A stretch of 64,000 nt of DNA from Trichobilharzia regenti (GCA_944472135.2 OX235263.1:5315517-5379516); one strand, 5' to 3'. Positions 20,170 to 31,796 are shown, numbered from the stretch's first letter. Notes: a model not told the origin generated them from the letters alone. Program-made: numbers and translations.

Positions 20170-20400
20170 TTGGTTACAGGATTTCAATCATGATAATCAG
20201 CAGACATCGGTCAGAGAATCATTGGAAAACTAATCAGGGAGTACTTACTGTCCTAGTGCTTGATACTCTGCATCAGGACACACACACACATCCTGCACCA
20301 GGGTTCGAACCAAGGACCTTCCGGTTACAAGGCGAGCTCGTAGAGACTATTACGCCTACTGGGACGCTATCCATTTGGCCAGTGACCCCTTAGTTCCAAC
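20170..20400 (-). mobile_element. SINE-B
   Basis: Contains CAGGGTTCGAACCAAGGACC (B box) and CGGTTACAAGGCGAGCTCGT, then GACGCTATCCATTTGGCC in place of the usual head. A CA run near 20280-20290 interrupts the hammerhead-like part. Right-arm partner about 60900-61150. Confidence 0.7.
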
Positions 20401-20419
20401 TTCTGTCAACTCACGTTGT

Positions 20420-20990
20420 AGTGCGACTTGCACTAGCTCTAATGTCATTGGTGGTGAGTACTTCTTCTTCTTCTCAAACTTGACTTGCTTTATTTGGTTT
20501 CTCAGAGTGTCTGTCTGTCTGTCTGGATTCAACATAGAACTTGGCACCGAAGTGCAGTAGTTCGAGTTGCCACCTTCTTCTCCAGGGTGAGCACAGCTGT
20601 CGAATTCAGATATGCGTTTAGCTAGTTCTTCCTCAAATAGGGATTTAGTTTCCTGATCGAGCTGGGGACGTAATGGTTTTACCGCCAGCTGTTTCCTACG
20701 TCCATTCAGTCGTAAGTACACCCGAGCGCGGACCAGTGCATGGTCGGTATCTACACACGTGTTCCAGAAGGAGCGACAATCTCCTACCGACCCACGCCAA
20801 CGATAGCTTATTGCTATGTGGTCTATTTGTGTCCAACGTTGGTTTGATGATGAGGGTCGCCAGGTTAAACAGTGTCTCTCCTTGTGTTTGAAGTTAGTGC
20901 TTACGAGAAACAAATGATTATCTGAACAGAACTGTAGGAGACGGTCACCGTTGTCGGTTCGCTGGCACGGAACTCCAAAAAGTGTTTCAA
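20420..20990 (-). pseudogene. RTE-B endonuclease C-terminal part fused to RTE-B 3' tail
   Basis: The minus-strand frame 20913-20356 reads TWRPSSSNQRWTQIDHIAIS, then VDTDHALVRARVYLRLNG. IDHI and the DHAL histidine are the last conserved blocks of the apurinic endonuclease domain. It then passes into DQETKSLFEEELAKRISE and directly into the RTE-B 3' end (SMLNPDRQTDTLRNQ), with the whole reverse transcriptase missing. The CAGA/TCTG repeat near 20510-20523 is the usual RTE-B terminus. Right-arm partner about 60300-60880. Confidence 0.78.
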
Positions 20991-21432
20991 CTAACTAAGG
21001 CACTTACGCTTCGGTTTTTCTCTCCTCTTTTTTTTGTCACTCATTGCTCATTATTACTATCACATTTGTTATGACTATTATGATTTCCGTTGTCGTAATT
21101 ACTTTCTCTGTCTATCATCAACCAGTTGTAGTCTTTCGAAGTTATTAATAACCTAGAAAAATAGTAGGGAAGCGGGGTGGTAATTCACGTGAAATTATTT
21201 ATGCGTAAATGCCTTGCGCATTAGACTTGACTTGTTATTGTTATTCTCCTTGCCGTTGTTCAGCTTCTTCTCTTAAAATATGTAGTCAGAAAGAAGAAAA
21301 ATTAAAAATAACAATATTTTATTTTTAGAACATAATTAATTTTTGTTTTTATTAGGAAAAATTGTGAGACATACTACTTATAATGGTAATGACGATGGTG
21401 GTAGTTTTTTTAATTTTAGTAATTTAATTAAT
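20991..21432. other. AT-rich arm sequence without gene
   Basis: Runs of T and TA-rich sequence; nothing coding. Mirrored at about 59880-60300. Confidence 0.5.
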
Positions 21433-22380
21433 TTATTCCTTTACGTTTGAAGCTAGAGATTTGAGGTTTCGGTACCTGTGATGTTTATTTTTTAACGGGA
21501 TGCGGTTGATAGCCTCATGGCCAAACTTTACCTTTTTATCGATCGGCCTTACTACTGGCTTAGCGAGGATAAGAAGTGTGTCAGCTAACACCATTCGTTG
21601 AGGAAGACGATGGCTAGGCATACGTAACACATGTCTTAACCATCTCAATCGGTGCAATTCATAAACTCGTCAGTTGATGATCGCTCCTTACCTGGCGCTC
21701 AACTCCTAACCTCAATAATACCTACCCTATTATACCACCTATCGCGGGAGATAGAACTCAGGCACCTATGATCAAAGACGGCTAGTCAGGCTTTTCATGT
21801 CTTCCACTCTCAATGGCCAGGTCTCACAGCCAGCCATAAAAGAGGACAGAGCGAACTGATGAGCAGTACACGCGACCTTTGGTAGATAGCCAGTCAGATA
21901 TCACGTCTACGCTAGAGACGGCGTAAACTGGCGTTTACGAAACTAGCCCTCTGTATCCGTGCTGAGATGTCGTCAGAGATCAACCTGTTGGTGTTGGCTG
22001 ATGGTACTTCCCAAATAAGTGAAGCGGTCAACGTGCTCTATCACTTCACTCCTATTCCTAAACCAGAAGTCAGTGTAGTCCAATCCTGTAACATCATCTT
22101 ACATTTGACAGCACGAGCGAATCGCATGCCAGACACTCGTAGATTGCAGCTCAAGGTGTTCAGAAAACGTCGCAGCATTTTGTCAGCGTCCTCGCCTAGA
22201 AGGACTATATCGTCTGCATATTCTAAGTCAACGAGATTATTCCTTGGTAACAAGTCATTCCCTGAGTCTCTGAAGTGAGTTAGGGTTAAATCCATTAGTA
22301 CATCTTTGATGAAATTGAATAGAAATGGGGATAATGGGCATCCCTGACGGACATCACTAATCGTCAACACTCACCTGGCT
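21433..22380 (-). pseudogene. RTE-B reverse transcriptase and C-terminus
   Basis: The minus-strand frame 22370-22041 has DVRQGCPLSPFLFNF and LEYADDIVLLGEDADK. YADD is the catalytic reverse-transcriptase motif. After frame breaks, 21657-21433 has MHRLRWLRHVLRMPSHRLPQ followed by AKPVVRPIDKKVKFGH. In this copy a base is lost near 22290 and a stop follows at 22041, so only 109 codons remain, while the right-arm copy keeps 186. Frames differ between arms, showing independent decay. Confidence 0.88.
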
Positions 22381-22789
22381 GCATGATTTCGGATAGAGTG
22401 AGCGCTTTGATCAGTGCAATGTATTTTCTCGGCATTCCCTTTACAGCCAAGCATCGCCAGGAACAACAGCAAACATTAATTGCTGTAAGGAAGCCACTTG
22501 TTTCGCTTAGCTAGTCAGCATAGTTTTAATTGAGGTGAGGTTGGATGAATGAAGATATCAATGCCTGTTTAATCGGTACGGAAAATAAAAGACATGACCC
22601 TGATATCGGTGGGCAGATCTACAAAACTCCATACAAGAAAGTAATTCCAGACGTTCAATTAATGTTTCTGTATGCTTAGAGACTTGTTGTGTGCGTGTCA
22701 CACAGAATTTTATCAGTAGTTGCTCCTCTTAAATCCATATTGAAAATCTGATGGCCTTGCAGCTTAAAAAGATAAACAAGGGAGCTAAC
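22381..22789. other. Arm sequence without recognised gene
   Basis: No open frame or motif. Mirrored at about 58515-58920. Confidence 0.45.
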
Positions 22790-23000
22790 AAGTCAACAAA
22801 CTATAACTCGAAAAATTTGTCGGACATACTCTGAGGAGACATTCAGGTGAAGTGGAACCCGAATGATACCTATCGAGTTGGGCGTTGGAGGGTAAGGGGA
22901 TGCGGGAAGGAAATAAATTGTGGAACCAGATGATAAAGGCTGTTGAGATCAGGGTACTGTTGAAGCTATATGTTCCTCTTTAAACTCAAAGGAATAATAA
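22790..23000 (+). mobile_element. RTE-A-like 3' end fragment
   Basis: Broken frame similar to GHTLRRHSGEV and VGRWRV, then TTGAAGCTATATGTTCCTCT and a short AATAATAATA tail, the RTE-A terminus. Right-arm partner 58305-58515 (minus). Confidence 0.65.
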
Positions 23001-23082
23001 TAAAGTAAGTTCCAAATTTAGGAGTTTGAAAATACTTAGAGTATGAAAAACCGAATGAATACGGATTATTGACTAAATTATT

Positions 23083-23346
23083 CTACAATAGTATAGTATA
23101 GAAGTATAGTAATATAGAAGGTTTAAGGTCACCCGTAAAAGATAATTGGATTAACTGCCTGTGTACACGCAGCTCAGGATTCTTCTTGCGTATATCAATA
23201 GCTTCTGCTGTAGACAGGAGATATAGCCGGAGACGCTTCGAAAAACTTAGACTTACCCCGCAAGTCATTCTGAAAGATTTTTGTGTTGATGTAGATTGAT
23301 GTGTAAGAATAGAGTACTCAAGAATCAAGTTATTGGTGCGTGTCAT
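23083..23346 (-). pseudogene. PLE C-terminal fragment (PLE-4)
   Basis: The frame contains TAEAIDIRKKNPELRVHRQL, the PLE terminal block (compare TAEAIAIRLKQPVACFQKK at 17.9 kb and VEAIAIKRHRPNLC at 2.0 kb), with LILEYSILTHQS before it. The nuclease core is not present. It carries the empty target site of the right-arm RTE-A: TATACTATACTAT read on minus is uninterrupted here. Confidence 0.7.
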
Positions 23347-23439
23347 TCTTCTTTTCGACGACTATATTATGGGGAGATTACCTTGAGCACGTGCCCAGAC
23401 AATATCCTACTGGAGCAGGGGTATGTACACAGCTTGTAG

Positions 23440-23735
23440 GTTTGTGGGGATTTGGTTGGTTACAGGATTTCATCATGAGCTGACATTGGTTAGGAGTTGC
23501 GCTATGGTGTGAATTGGCAGAAGTTAGAATTCATGGGCCATTGGATCGTGTCCCAGTGGCTTAATGGTATACGAGCTCCCTGGCCTTGTAACCAGAAGGT
23601 CTTGGGTTCGACACCTCGTGGTGGATGCGTACTGATGAAGAGTCCCAAACTAAGATGAAACAGCTGACTAGTACTCCCTGCAGGTTTTCCAATGGTTCTC
23701 TAACTAATGTCAGCTTATGATGAAATTTAACTATG
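23440..23735 (+). mobile_element. SINE-B
   Basis: CCCAGTGGCTTAATGGTATA and GTAACCAGAAGGTCTTGGGT form the tRNA-like part. The hammerhead-like motif is altered (CTGATGA, ...AAGATGAAACAGC). Ends CAGCTTATGATGAAAT. Partner 54755-55050. Confidence 0.78.
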
Positions 23736-24199
23736 GAATCGGTGATAAACACTAGTGAAGGTAAAATACTTTTTAAATATATGACTGTTCGGCACATATG
23801 ATGGAATTCTTCTAGACTGAATTCTAGGCATTCAACTCCTTTACAGAGGAAAATCAATAAAACTGACATAAATACAAACAAGTTTATGTAAAATCCGAAT
23901 ATGTAGTTTAAATGTATATATACCCTAGTTAACGGACATATTTTAATGTAGAGTTGCACTGGAATTCACTTACAACTTTTGAATCTGTCAATAACCACTA
24001 ACTGACTGACTGACTGACTGCCTGATTGATTGACTGTCGCTCATCCACACTAACCGGTTTTTTCCTCTCATAAAACTTCCGATTTCATTTAAATTATTTA
24101 TATTCTGTAGCAGGTTTTCATTTTTTAATTGAAAGGATACTTTCCTAATGCAATACACTGTATGTTACATTGTCTATATGTTATGTCTAATAATATCCC
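23736..24199. other. Arm sequence without gene; TGAC repeat
   Basis: A TGAC run lies at about 24001-24020, a common 3' terminus of schistosome RTE elements. The open frame 23561-23959 spans the end of a SINE-B and AT-rich DNA and is not supported as a gene. Confidence 0.45.
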
Positions 24200-25070
24200 A
24201 TTTGGTTACTGTTATATTAATTGCACTCTAAATGCACTTGTCTAGGCTAGTACTTACTTGGCGAAGTTGCATTAACCAGCTCCAAGAGGGGGAGGCTGAT
24301 CACTGAGGAAATCTCAGCACGGATACAGAAGGCTCGTTTGTCATTTGCGAACAACTTACGCCATCCCTGGCGTAGATGTGATGTGTGACTTTCGACAAAA
24401 AAGTAGTGTATACTGCTCAGTAGCAGTTCGTTCCGTCCTTCTTTTTGTTGTGTGGCATGGTCATTGAAAGTTGAAAGGCTTGAGACATATAGCTAGCTGT
24501 TTTTGATTATATATGTATGTGTTCTATCTCTTGTGTTAGCTGGTGGATGTATTAGGTTGAATAGTATTGAGCTTTGGCGTTGAGTAATAGGTAAGGAGTG
24601 GGAATTGACTGACGGAGTTGTAAAGTTACTTCGATCGAGATGGTTAGGACGTGCGTTACGCATGCACGGAAAGCCATCGCCTTCCTCGACAACGGGCACT
24701 GTTAGATGGTTTATCAGCCAATAAAATCCATAACAGTTAGTTTAAGCCAATCAACCAGCAACGTAGGGAGGTGTAGACTTCCTGGTTAGAGTTCTGGGGA
24801 TGGTAAAATCCAATGAAGGCTGGGAACCATTGTTGATATGACTCAAAGTCATTATTAATGATGGCGCAGACGTATTCATCACTCCTTGTGATTTGTCATG
24901 CCCAATAAAACTCTTTTGCTCTTCCATATTACTATTCTTCTTCACTCTTGAACCTCACTTTAGTCTCTTCTGTTGCTTTGTGTGCAACATGGAGAAAGAG
25001 TGGCAACTCTAACTGGTGCACATCTGTGGAAAGTTCTGTCAGTCAGTCTGTCTAGACAAATATTTTTAGT
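24200..25070 (+). mobile_element. RTE-B 3' half, frameshifted
   Basis: Sense on plus: blocks corresponding to ISARIQKARLSFANN, RPSF.LWHGH and HRDGVVKLLRSRWLGRALRM in shifting frames, then the 3' untranslated region and a GTCAGTCAGTCTGTCTAGAC terminus near 25040-25058. The 68-codon minus-strand frame here is antisense. Right-arm partner about 53425-54290. Confidence 0.75.
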
Positions 25071-25619
25071 AAATTTGTTCTGGTCTTTTCGCTTAATTTT
25101 AGTTTATATGATTACAAATTTATCTAACATTGAAGTTATGTGTGAATAAGATGAAATGATAGGCCTAGTTGATGGATTTATTGGGAATTATTAAATCACG
25201 AACCTCAAATCAGTTACAAAACCCCTGAAAAGTAGAAAGCAGTTTACGCCGTTTTATTTATTCTACTTTGACCCTTGTCATCAGTACCTTTCTGTAACCC
25301 TACTGAGTGAAGATTTCTGTTTGACCATGGAATTAACCTTTTAGGAGTTTGATGAGCGGCGGTGATTGGTCTCTAGGGTCCACTGAGTTGTGTGTGTGTG
25401 TGTGTATCTTATGATATATACTCATGGATGGTGATATTAGATAACGGTACTGGCTAATATCACAAACTGACAGGAGATAGATAGAATCAATTCATTCATT
25501 TGTCTTCTTAATTATTTATAATGGACATCTGCTATGTCCGTATAATCCAGCTTATTTCTAGGCTTTTGTCACTGACGAAATTCACTAAGTAACACCAGTT
25601 ATACGCAACACCTGAAGGG
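25071..25619. other. Arm sequence without gene; GT microsatellite
   Basis: A GT run at about 25390-25405 (CA in the other arm at 53093-53110). No open frame of note. Confidence 0.5.
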
Positions 25620-25848
25620 CAGAATGACTACGGGCCTTTGTCGTTCTTGGTTAAGACGCTCGCTGACCATGCACATGGTCTGGGGTTCGATTTCCTGCCG
25701 ACACACACATGATAGCTATGGTCAGACTGCTAAATATTTTGGCTACCGATATCAAATGTTTAAAATCCCAAGTTATACCAAAAAAAACAAAAAACTGTGT
25801 GGAATCAAGATATAATCAAAATAAATATATAAATAAATAAATAAATCA
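25620..25848 (+). mobile_element. SINE-C, diverged head
   Basis: Head around GACGCTCGCTGACCATGCAC and TGGGGTTCGATT. Tail AAATCCCAAGTTATACCAAA and an AAATAAAT run. Partner 52653-52876. Confidence 0.75.
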
Positions 25849-25974
25849 GAAGTTAACATCCACTTGACAGGATGTAGGCACTTGCGTACAGTGAAGAGCC
25901 CCAGCTGATGACGAAACATACATACTGGATTCTGGTCCTAGCTAGCACCACACAACTAACTTTCGCATCTTAAT

Positions 25975-27010
25975 CCTGATAATATCTTTTCTGTCTGACC
26001 ATCTGATCTTGAGTAGTATTCAGTGAAGACAGCTGTTGATGAAGGTCTGAAGTTTGTTTGGGGTGGTCTTCATGACGCGCCAAGTCTCTGATTCGTAAAT
26101 TAAGTAGCACTGACTTCACATTAGAGTTGAAAATCCGGATCTTATTTTTCATGCTGAGTGTTGACCTCCACACAGACTTGATAGTTATGAAAGCTTGCTT
26201 CACTTTTCTGGTTCTCGTCAGTCCCGCGCGCCTGTAATTGAAACGATGCTTCACAGGTCGGTAGGCAGGTGAAGGAGGTTTCTTCCTTTAGATTTCTCTC
26301 ATTTATGCTGACTGTTGTCTGTTGTTATTGCTGTTGCTATTGCTGTTAGCCAGGAATCTCCATCAACTCTGTTTTCTCTATGTTCACATGAAGTCATGTC
26401 CTATCTTTGATGCTTCTTGTGCCAACTTGTTGCTTTTCAGTTGCATATCTTCCAATTTGTAGGAAATCAGACAGATATCATCGGCGAAGTCCTTCAAGTC
26501 CATTTTACGCCTGTTTCCTCGCTGCTCATAGCTGTCTGTCTGTCGGATTATCCAATCTGTTGCAATCAGGAGAATCATTGTATATAGTAGACAGCCAACC
26601 AGCTTGTCTTACTCTCGTTTTACTTCGAATGATTCCGTTAGTTTCCTGTTTTGGATTACTTGGTATGAAGCATTATCGTACAACTGTTGGATGAGATGTA
26701 TAATTGTCGGCGGAACCTTTTGGTAGTAGCGAATTAGTTGCCAAATCCCCTCTCGACCGACGCTGTCGAAGGCCTTTTCAAAGTCGATGAAGTTGAGTGA
26801 GATTCCAAGCTTTGTTCAATGATAATTTGTATTGTGGTGATTTGATCAATACAAGACTTGTTTTTTCTGAATCCAGCCTGTTCCGGTCAAACTTTTCCAT
26901 CCAGAGTGGCGTGTTTTTGATTCCCTTCATGATGATTCGGCTTAGTATTTTGCTTGGGATGGACGGGAGCATAATCCCGTGCCAGTTCTTGCCTAGATTT
27001 ACAATTGCGA
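25975..27010 (-). pseudogene. RTE-A-type reverse transcriptase remnant
   Basis: On the minus strand the blocks are KILSRIIMKGIKNTPLWMEK (26972-26778), FIDFEKAFDSV and a QGQAGWLST-like degenerate RQGC block, DLKDFADDICLISYKLE (26578-26384, the catalytic FADD), and KSVWRSTLSMKNKIRIFNSN (26254-25970). Each is in a different frame. This copy differs from RTE-A proper in several blocks and may be a related subfamily. It lacks the usual terminus. Partner 51490-52532. Confidence 0.82.
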
Positions 27011-27600
27011 TGAACGGCTCAATTTTCTAAATATGCATTCCGTGTTCTCGTGTGATTGTAAATATATTTCAATCAAGGGGGATTATTTGTTCAGTTGTTC
27101 AGGTGTTGTGTCTCTCGAATCTTTTTTAATTGAATGACGAATAGGCTTTAGTGTGATGCCTACCTGAGTATTGGTACATTTCACCTATTCGTGTTTATTC
27201 GAATCAGTATTTATTTCTGGATTCACATTTAGTTAAGCGTATTGTTTTTACTCTGAGACTGAGATTAAATGTTTGCATAAGTTAAACCACTGAATTGCGT
27301 AATCTAATCTATTTGTTATTACTGATGAATAAGTTGTAGTTTCTGTTTTCTCAGCTGTCTTTAATCAACCGCTTTTCATCACTTATTTCGTGTTCAGGCT
27401 GTTTTCAACAAAAACCACACAATTCGTTTCATTCAAGGGTTTTGTTCTTACAAGTTTTTATAGATTTGAACAGAGGTAGAACAAACATTAAGCATTGAAT
27501 AATATTTTCGCGGTTCTCGTCATCTCCGCAGTACCTATAATATTTAATGAAAACCAGTTATAATACAATCTTAACATACATTTTATTAAATTGTATACTG
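27011..27600. other. AT-rich arm sequence without gene
   Basis: No motif recognised. Mirrored at about 50885-51480. Confidence 0.45.
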
Positions 27601-27963
27601 CATAGAGGATTTCATCATGAGCTGACATCAGTTAGAAAATCACTGGAAAACCTGGGAACACTGGACAGCTGTTTCGTCCCAGTTTAGGATTCTTCATCGG
27701 CACGCATCCACCGGGGCTTGAATCCAGAATCTTCCAGTGACAAGGCAAGCTCGTAGACCATCAAGCCACTGGGAACCGATCTAGTGGCCAGCGCATGAAT
27801 TCTAACTTCTGCCAATTCATGATATAGACGGACCACTTCGCAATGTCTTCTTCAATGAGCTACTGCCTCATCTTCAACCTGCTGTACCCTACTGGTAACG
27901 GCTTCCCACTAGAACCCTAGGTTAACTGCCTGTTGAGGGCCAGTCACTAGTGAGCATCAGATT
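27601..27963 (-). mobile_element. SINE-B
   Basis: TTTCATCATGAGCTGACATC at the low end, CAGCTGTTTCGTCCCAGTTT (hammerhead-like segment), GACAAGGCAAGCTCGTAGAC and the CTAACTTCTGCCAATTCATG 5' part. Partner about 50530-50880. Confidence 0.78.
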
Positions 27964-28064
27964 AATTTTCAAGTATTGGTTTTGTAGGGTTTTTGGGATG
28001 ATGAATTCCTCCATGCGATCAAACATAACATCCCTACATAACCAATACTTGAAAATTGAATATT
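27964..28064. repeat. Short inverted repeat (hairpin)
   Basis: ATTTTCAAGTATTGGTTTTG with TAGGG pairs with CCCTACATAACCAATACTTG and AAAAT across about 45 bp. It is present in both arms (partner about 50420-50518). It could be a small MITE or a hairpin in the DNA next to SINE-B. Confidence 0.6.
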
Positions 28065-28800
28065 CCCATAATTTATTCAGAACAAAGTAGTTAGACCGGA
28101 ACAATTGTGGTTTCAATAAATTCTTCTCTCTTCAGGCTCTATGCAATTATAAATCCATTAATAAATTTAAGCATACAATAGCCAGTCTGCCAATAAAGGC
28201 AAATTAGAATCATGTCAGAAATGGGTATTGTGGTACAAGTATAAGATGGGATGGAACAATAGTCAGATAGTTATTTTTAATATGCATGGTCAATGAGAAC
28301 ATGGGGCGAAGTGGGATGAAGTAATTTAATCTAATGACGTGTGTATATGTATATAAATATAGTCAACAGAAAAATACGGGTTTCGAGATTGAGTGTAATC
28401 AGGGTGTGTATGAGACAATATGAAGATAAACCAACGAATGGGCGGACTAGACATCAGTTCAAGGTTGAAAATAACAACAATAAGAATGATTGTAAAATAA
28501 TAACGATGATATGGTGTAAAATTAAAATTAAATGTACTATTGGTGAATGATTGTCAAATAATAATAATAATTATAATGAAGTGGAATGAACAGGATTTTG
28601 TAAATACGATAGTAAGTTAGAAAAGCACTACTTAAACCTAAGGTAATAAAATCATAAGAAGGTGATGAAATCATAAAAGTCGAAAATGAACGTTTGTCAA
28701 TGAAACAGAGGAATAGAAGAAGAAAAGAAAAGAAAATTGTGAAAGGAATTTATAGTGTTAATGGAGGATTTGTTGGCTTATTGTAGGCCAAGGTAAACAT
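28065..28800. other. Arm sequence without gene
   Basis: Purine-rich and AT-rich. Small frames (28341-28550) are asparagine- and lysine-rich and not convincing. Confidence 0.4.
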
Positions 28801-30082
28801 AGAGGTTGAACATACTTCTTCTGTATGCAAAGAGATGGTCTTATGGTATATAACGGCAAATCTTCTTCTACCTCGCTTACAAAATCCGGTGTTCCTCAAG
28901 GTGCTGTCCTCTCTCCTTTTCTTTTTTCTTTCTCCCTACATGACCTACCTCATTCAAACGAAACTAACTTTGTCAAATATGCAGATGATCTGACTGTATC
29001 ACTGCCTATCACTTCTGAGTCTGACAGCTCCAAACTTAATAGCTTTCTGTTGGACATCAACAACTGGTCCAAGTCAAATGGTCTTATATTAAATCCTTCC
29101 AAATGTCAGGTAGTTAACTTTACTTTCAAGCGTCGACGTGACTTACTTGAACTAGTTAGCTTGCATGATCCCTGTAGCATAGATGACACGGAAATTGAAA
29201 CCAAATCAAGCATTAAATACCTTGGATTAGTTCTTTCCTCTGACCTTTCATGGTCATCCTATATCTTATCTATCTCTAAGAAAATGTTTCGTCTTACCTT
29301 CTACATTAAAAAGTTAAGACAATCAGGTATCAACCAACCTTTAGTTTTGCAATTTTTAAACTCCTGTATTTTACCTATTGTACTCTATTGCTCTCCATTA
29401 ATCTTTCCTGGGCTTCTCAAAAAAGATTATATCATATTACGAAGAGTATTAAATGCTGTGAGTAGAGCTTGTGGTCTGCCACTGCATGAGCTCGCTAATA
29501 CTATAGTCGAGAGGCATATAAATTCCTGTACGAAATGGGCAAAGGCCGTACTGTCAGACCCCCTGCACCGCCCCCCTTTATTCACACCTGTCCCCTTGTA
29601 TCTCATCAGGTAGGACGAGAAGTCAATATAAAAAGTTATATGCTCGTACCACTAATTATTGAAATTCTACAATACCCTATTTAGCCCGTACTTTATGTGA
29701 CGAAGACTCTGTTAGACGTGAAACTTACAAGTTACTATGTAATTAGAACAGTAAATCGACCCTTTCATCGTTCATCTTTCTGTATTTTATGGTGTCACAC
29801 TTTCTATCGTTTAATTGTTACTCTGCTATTTTATTTTAGTTGGTATTACTATTATTACTACAATTTTGTACTTTATGCATATTTTTCTCCGTATGGCATA
29901 CAGTATTTTGCTATGTAGCTGCTATAACAATCGTTTTATTACTGTTATGTAATGTGTATTTTTAATTTTTTTTGTCGTTTTTGAGTAAATTAGATGCAAT
30001 ATTGTACTGAATGCTGAAAATTCCTTGCTGTATCATTAGTACTGTTTTTGGAATAAAGCAAAATTTATTTTATTTATTTAAT
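28801..30082 (+). mobile_element. CR1-like LINE, 5'-truncated
   Basis: The unit carries the reverse-transcriptase C-terminal half, a 3' untranslated region and the terminus GCTGAAAATTCCTTGCTGTA ... GGAATAAAGCAAAATTTATT followed by an ATTT repeat. CR1-type elements commonly end in short tandem repeats rather than poly(A). Right-arm partner about 48390-49675. Confidence 0.85.
28825..29613 (+). pseudogene. CR1-like reverse transcriptase, intact partial ORF
   Basis: 262 uninterrupted codons. VPQGAVLSPFLF lies at residues 23-34, the catalytic KYADD at 51-55, LNPSKCQ at about 91-97 and YLGLVLSSDLSWSSY in the thumb. It is the C-terminal half of a LINE polymerase that copies element RNA at a nicked site. 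The N-terminal palm and the endonuclease are missing, so it is 5'-truncated. It is the better-preserved arm copy: the right-arm copy (49649-48793) is frameshifted near 49070. The ATG is only the first Met in frame. Confidence 0.9.
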
Positions 30083-30251
30083 TGCAACTGCTTCAGCAAC
30101 TGATAGAAGACTTCGTCGAGCTCCTGTAGATAAATTACTTTGGAACGCGCTAAATAATTGAGAACGCCGCCTGGTCAAGTTTTATCGGGTGTTTTAAGGC
30201 AGCTGTAGTTAAACAAGGCATAAGGATGATAAGGGTATCTCAAGTTATTAC
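30083..30251. other. No feature recognised
   Basis: Short stretch between the CR1-like end and SINE-C. Confidence 0.4.
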
Positions 30252-30437
30252 TATTTTTTTATTACAGCTTGATTGCACACCGTATTTTTGGTACAGGTAT
30301 GGAATTTTCAGCATCTTATATCGGTAGCCCAAATTTTGCGGGCCGACAATAGATATCAGATGTGCGTCGGCAAGGTATCGAACCCCGGACCATATGCATG
30401 ATCGGCGAGAGTCCTAACCACTCTGCCACCGACGCAT
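30252..30437 (-). mobile_element. SINE-C
   Basis: Minus strand: head TGCGTCGGTGGCAGAGTGGT, B box GGGGTTCGATACC, tail GCTGAAAATTCCATACCTGT matching the CR1-like terminus. Partner 48041-48226. Confidence 0.85.
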
Positions 30438-30719
30438 ATTATCATTTGTGAATCACCCTCTTTTTGGACTTCTTCCTGCTGTCAAGACTCTTAGACTCTC
30501 TGTGAAGAAATGCTGAATCTACAAAATCACTGTTTACAAAATCTAAGGATGTGGAAGCTAGTTTATCAGCAGAAATGTCGTCAAATGTGGATCAAACATC
30601 GTGTGCAGAGTGAAATGCATAAAATGTTATCCAAGATCCTCAATATAAAACTTGTCTAATATCCTATAAGGCAACACAAATATTGCTATTCACAAAGTTC
30701 CGTAAAGAAATACGCGGAG
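30438..30719. other. No feature recognised
   Basis: Arm sequence with no coding or repeat motif I can name. Mirrored at about 47765-48040. Confidence 0.4.
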
Positions 30720-31636
30720 AAAGAATGTAAACTTCCACTGACAGACTGACTGAAAGATTTCGGCATAGAGTTTTGCACAAAAGCCCACCAATTTCAGTTC
30801 TCACTCTCCCTCCATGAAACATACAAGGCAAGAGAAGAGAGTGAAGAGAGATTCAAAGGAGAGAGAGAGTGGCAGTAAACAGAAATGTGAGTGAGAGAAA
30901 AAGAATGGTAGTCATATGGAAGAACAATAGACTTTTACTGGATGGGACAGATGACAAGGAGTGAATGCATTTGAGCCATTGAGAACAACGACTTTAAGCC
31001 ATATCACATAAATTGTCACCAGTCCGAGGAGACATCAACCAAAATATCTGCACTTCCCTAAGTAGTCGGCTGGCTCAAACTAACTGTTATAGATTTCACG
31101 ATTTCATCATGAACTGACATTAGTTAGAGAACCATTGGAAAACTGCAGGAGTACTAGTCAGCTGTTTCATCTTAGTTTGGGACTCTTCATCAGTACGCAC
31201 CCACCACCAGGTGTCGAACCAGGACTTCTGGTTACAAGGCGACCTCGTATACCATTAAGCCACTGGGACCCGATCGAATGGTCCTTGAATTCTAGCTTCT
31301 GCCCATTCACGATATAGCGCAACCGCTAGCCAATGTCTTCGCGAGTATTTGTCCTCACACCCGACCAGCTGCACCCTATGGTCACGACTTCCCACTGGAA
31401 CTGTTACAGATTTCACTGAACGATAAAGCCTATTTCAGCTAACATTGTCCGTACAGGATAGCTATGGCTTGGTATGCATGCATAATACATGTCCTAACCA
31501 TCTCAATCGATGTGACTTTACAGGCTCGTCGATTGATTCTATTTCTTTACCTCATACCCGATGCCTAACCTCAATATTACTCACCGTGTACAAATCCAGA
31601 GGTAAATACACTCAATATGAAACATATCTTCATTCA
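30720..31636 (-). mobile_element. RTE-B 3' end, split by a SINE-B
   Basis: Minus-strand RTE-B. At the high end it reads [20 protein letters not shown] and then the 3' untranslated region. It ends near 30740 at the ACTGACAGACTGACTGAAAG terminus. It is interrupted by SINE-B at 31100-31398. In the right arm (about 47162-47760) it is uninterrupted. Confidence 0.75.
31100..31398 (-). mobile_element. SINE-B insertion specific to the left arm
   Basis: 299 bp flanked by AACTGTTATAGATTTCAC (31082-31099) and AACTGTTACAGATTTCAC (31399-31416), an 18-bp duplication with one mismatch. The right arm has a single uninterrupted copy at 47388-47406. On minus it has TGGCTTAATGGTATACGAGG and the hammerhead-like CTGATGA ... 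GATGAAACAGCTG. This gives precise ends for the SINE-B unit. Confidence 0.92.
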
Positions 31637-31796
31637 GAACACAATATTCAGCGAAGAGACTCTTTTCAACAACAAATTTATTATCAAGTTGTACAATCGT
31701 ATATTTAAAGCTTTTTGAGGAATTATATCTGGCGAGGGATATTGATGCACATAGTTAAGAAACAGGTTCACCGACAATCCATCCCAAAAGAGCTTT

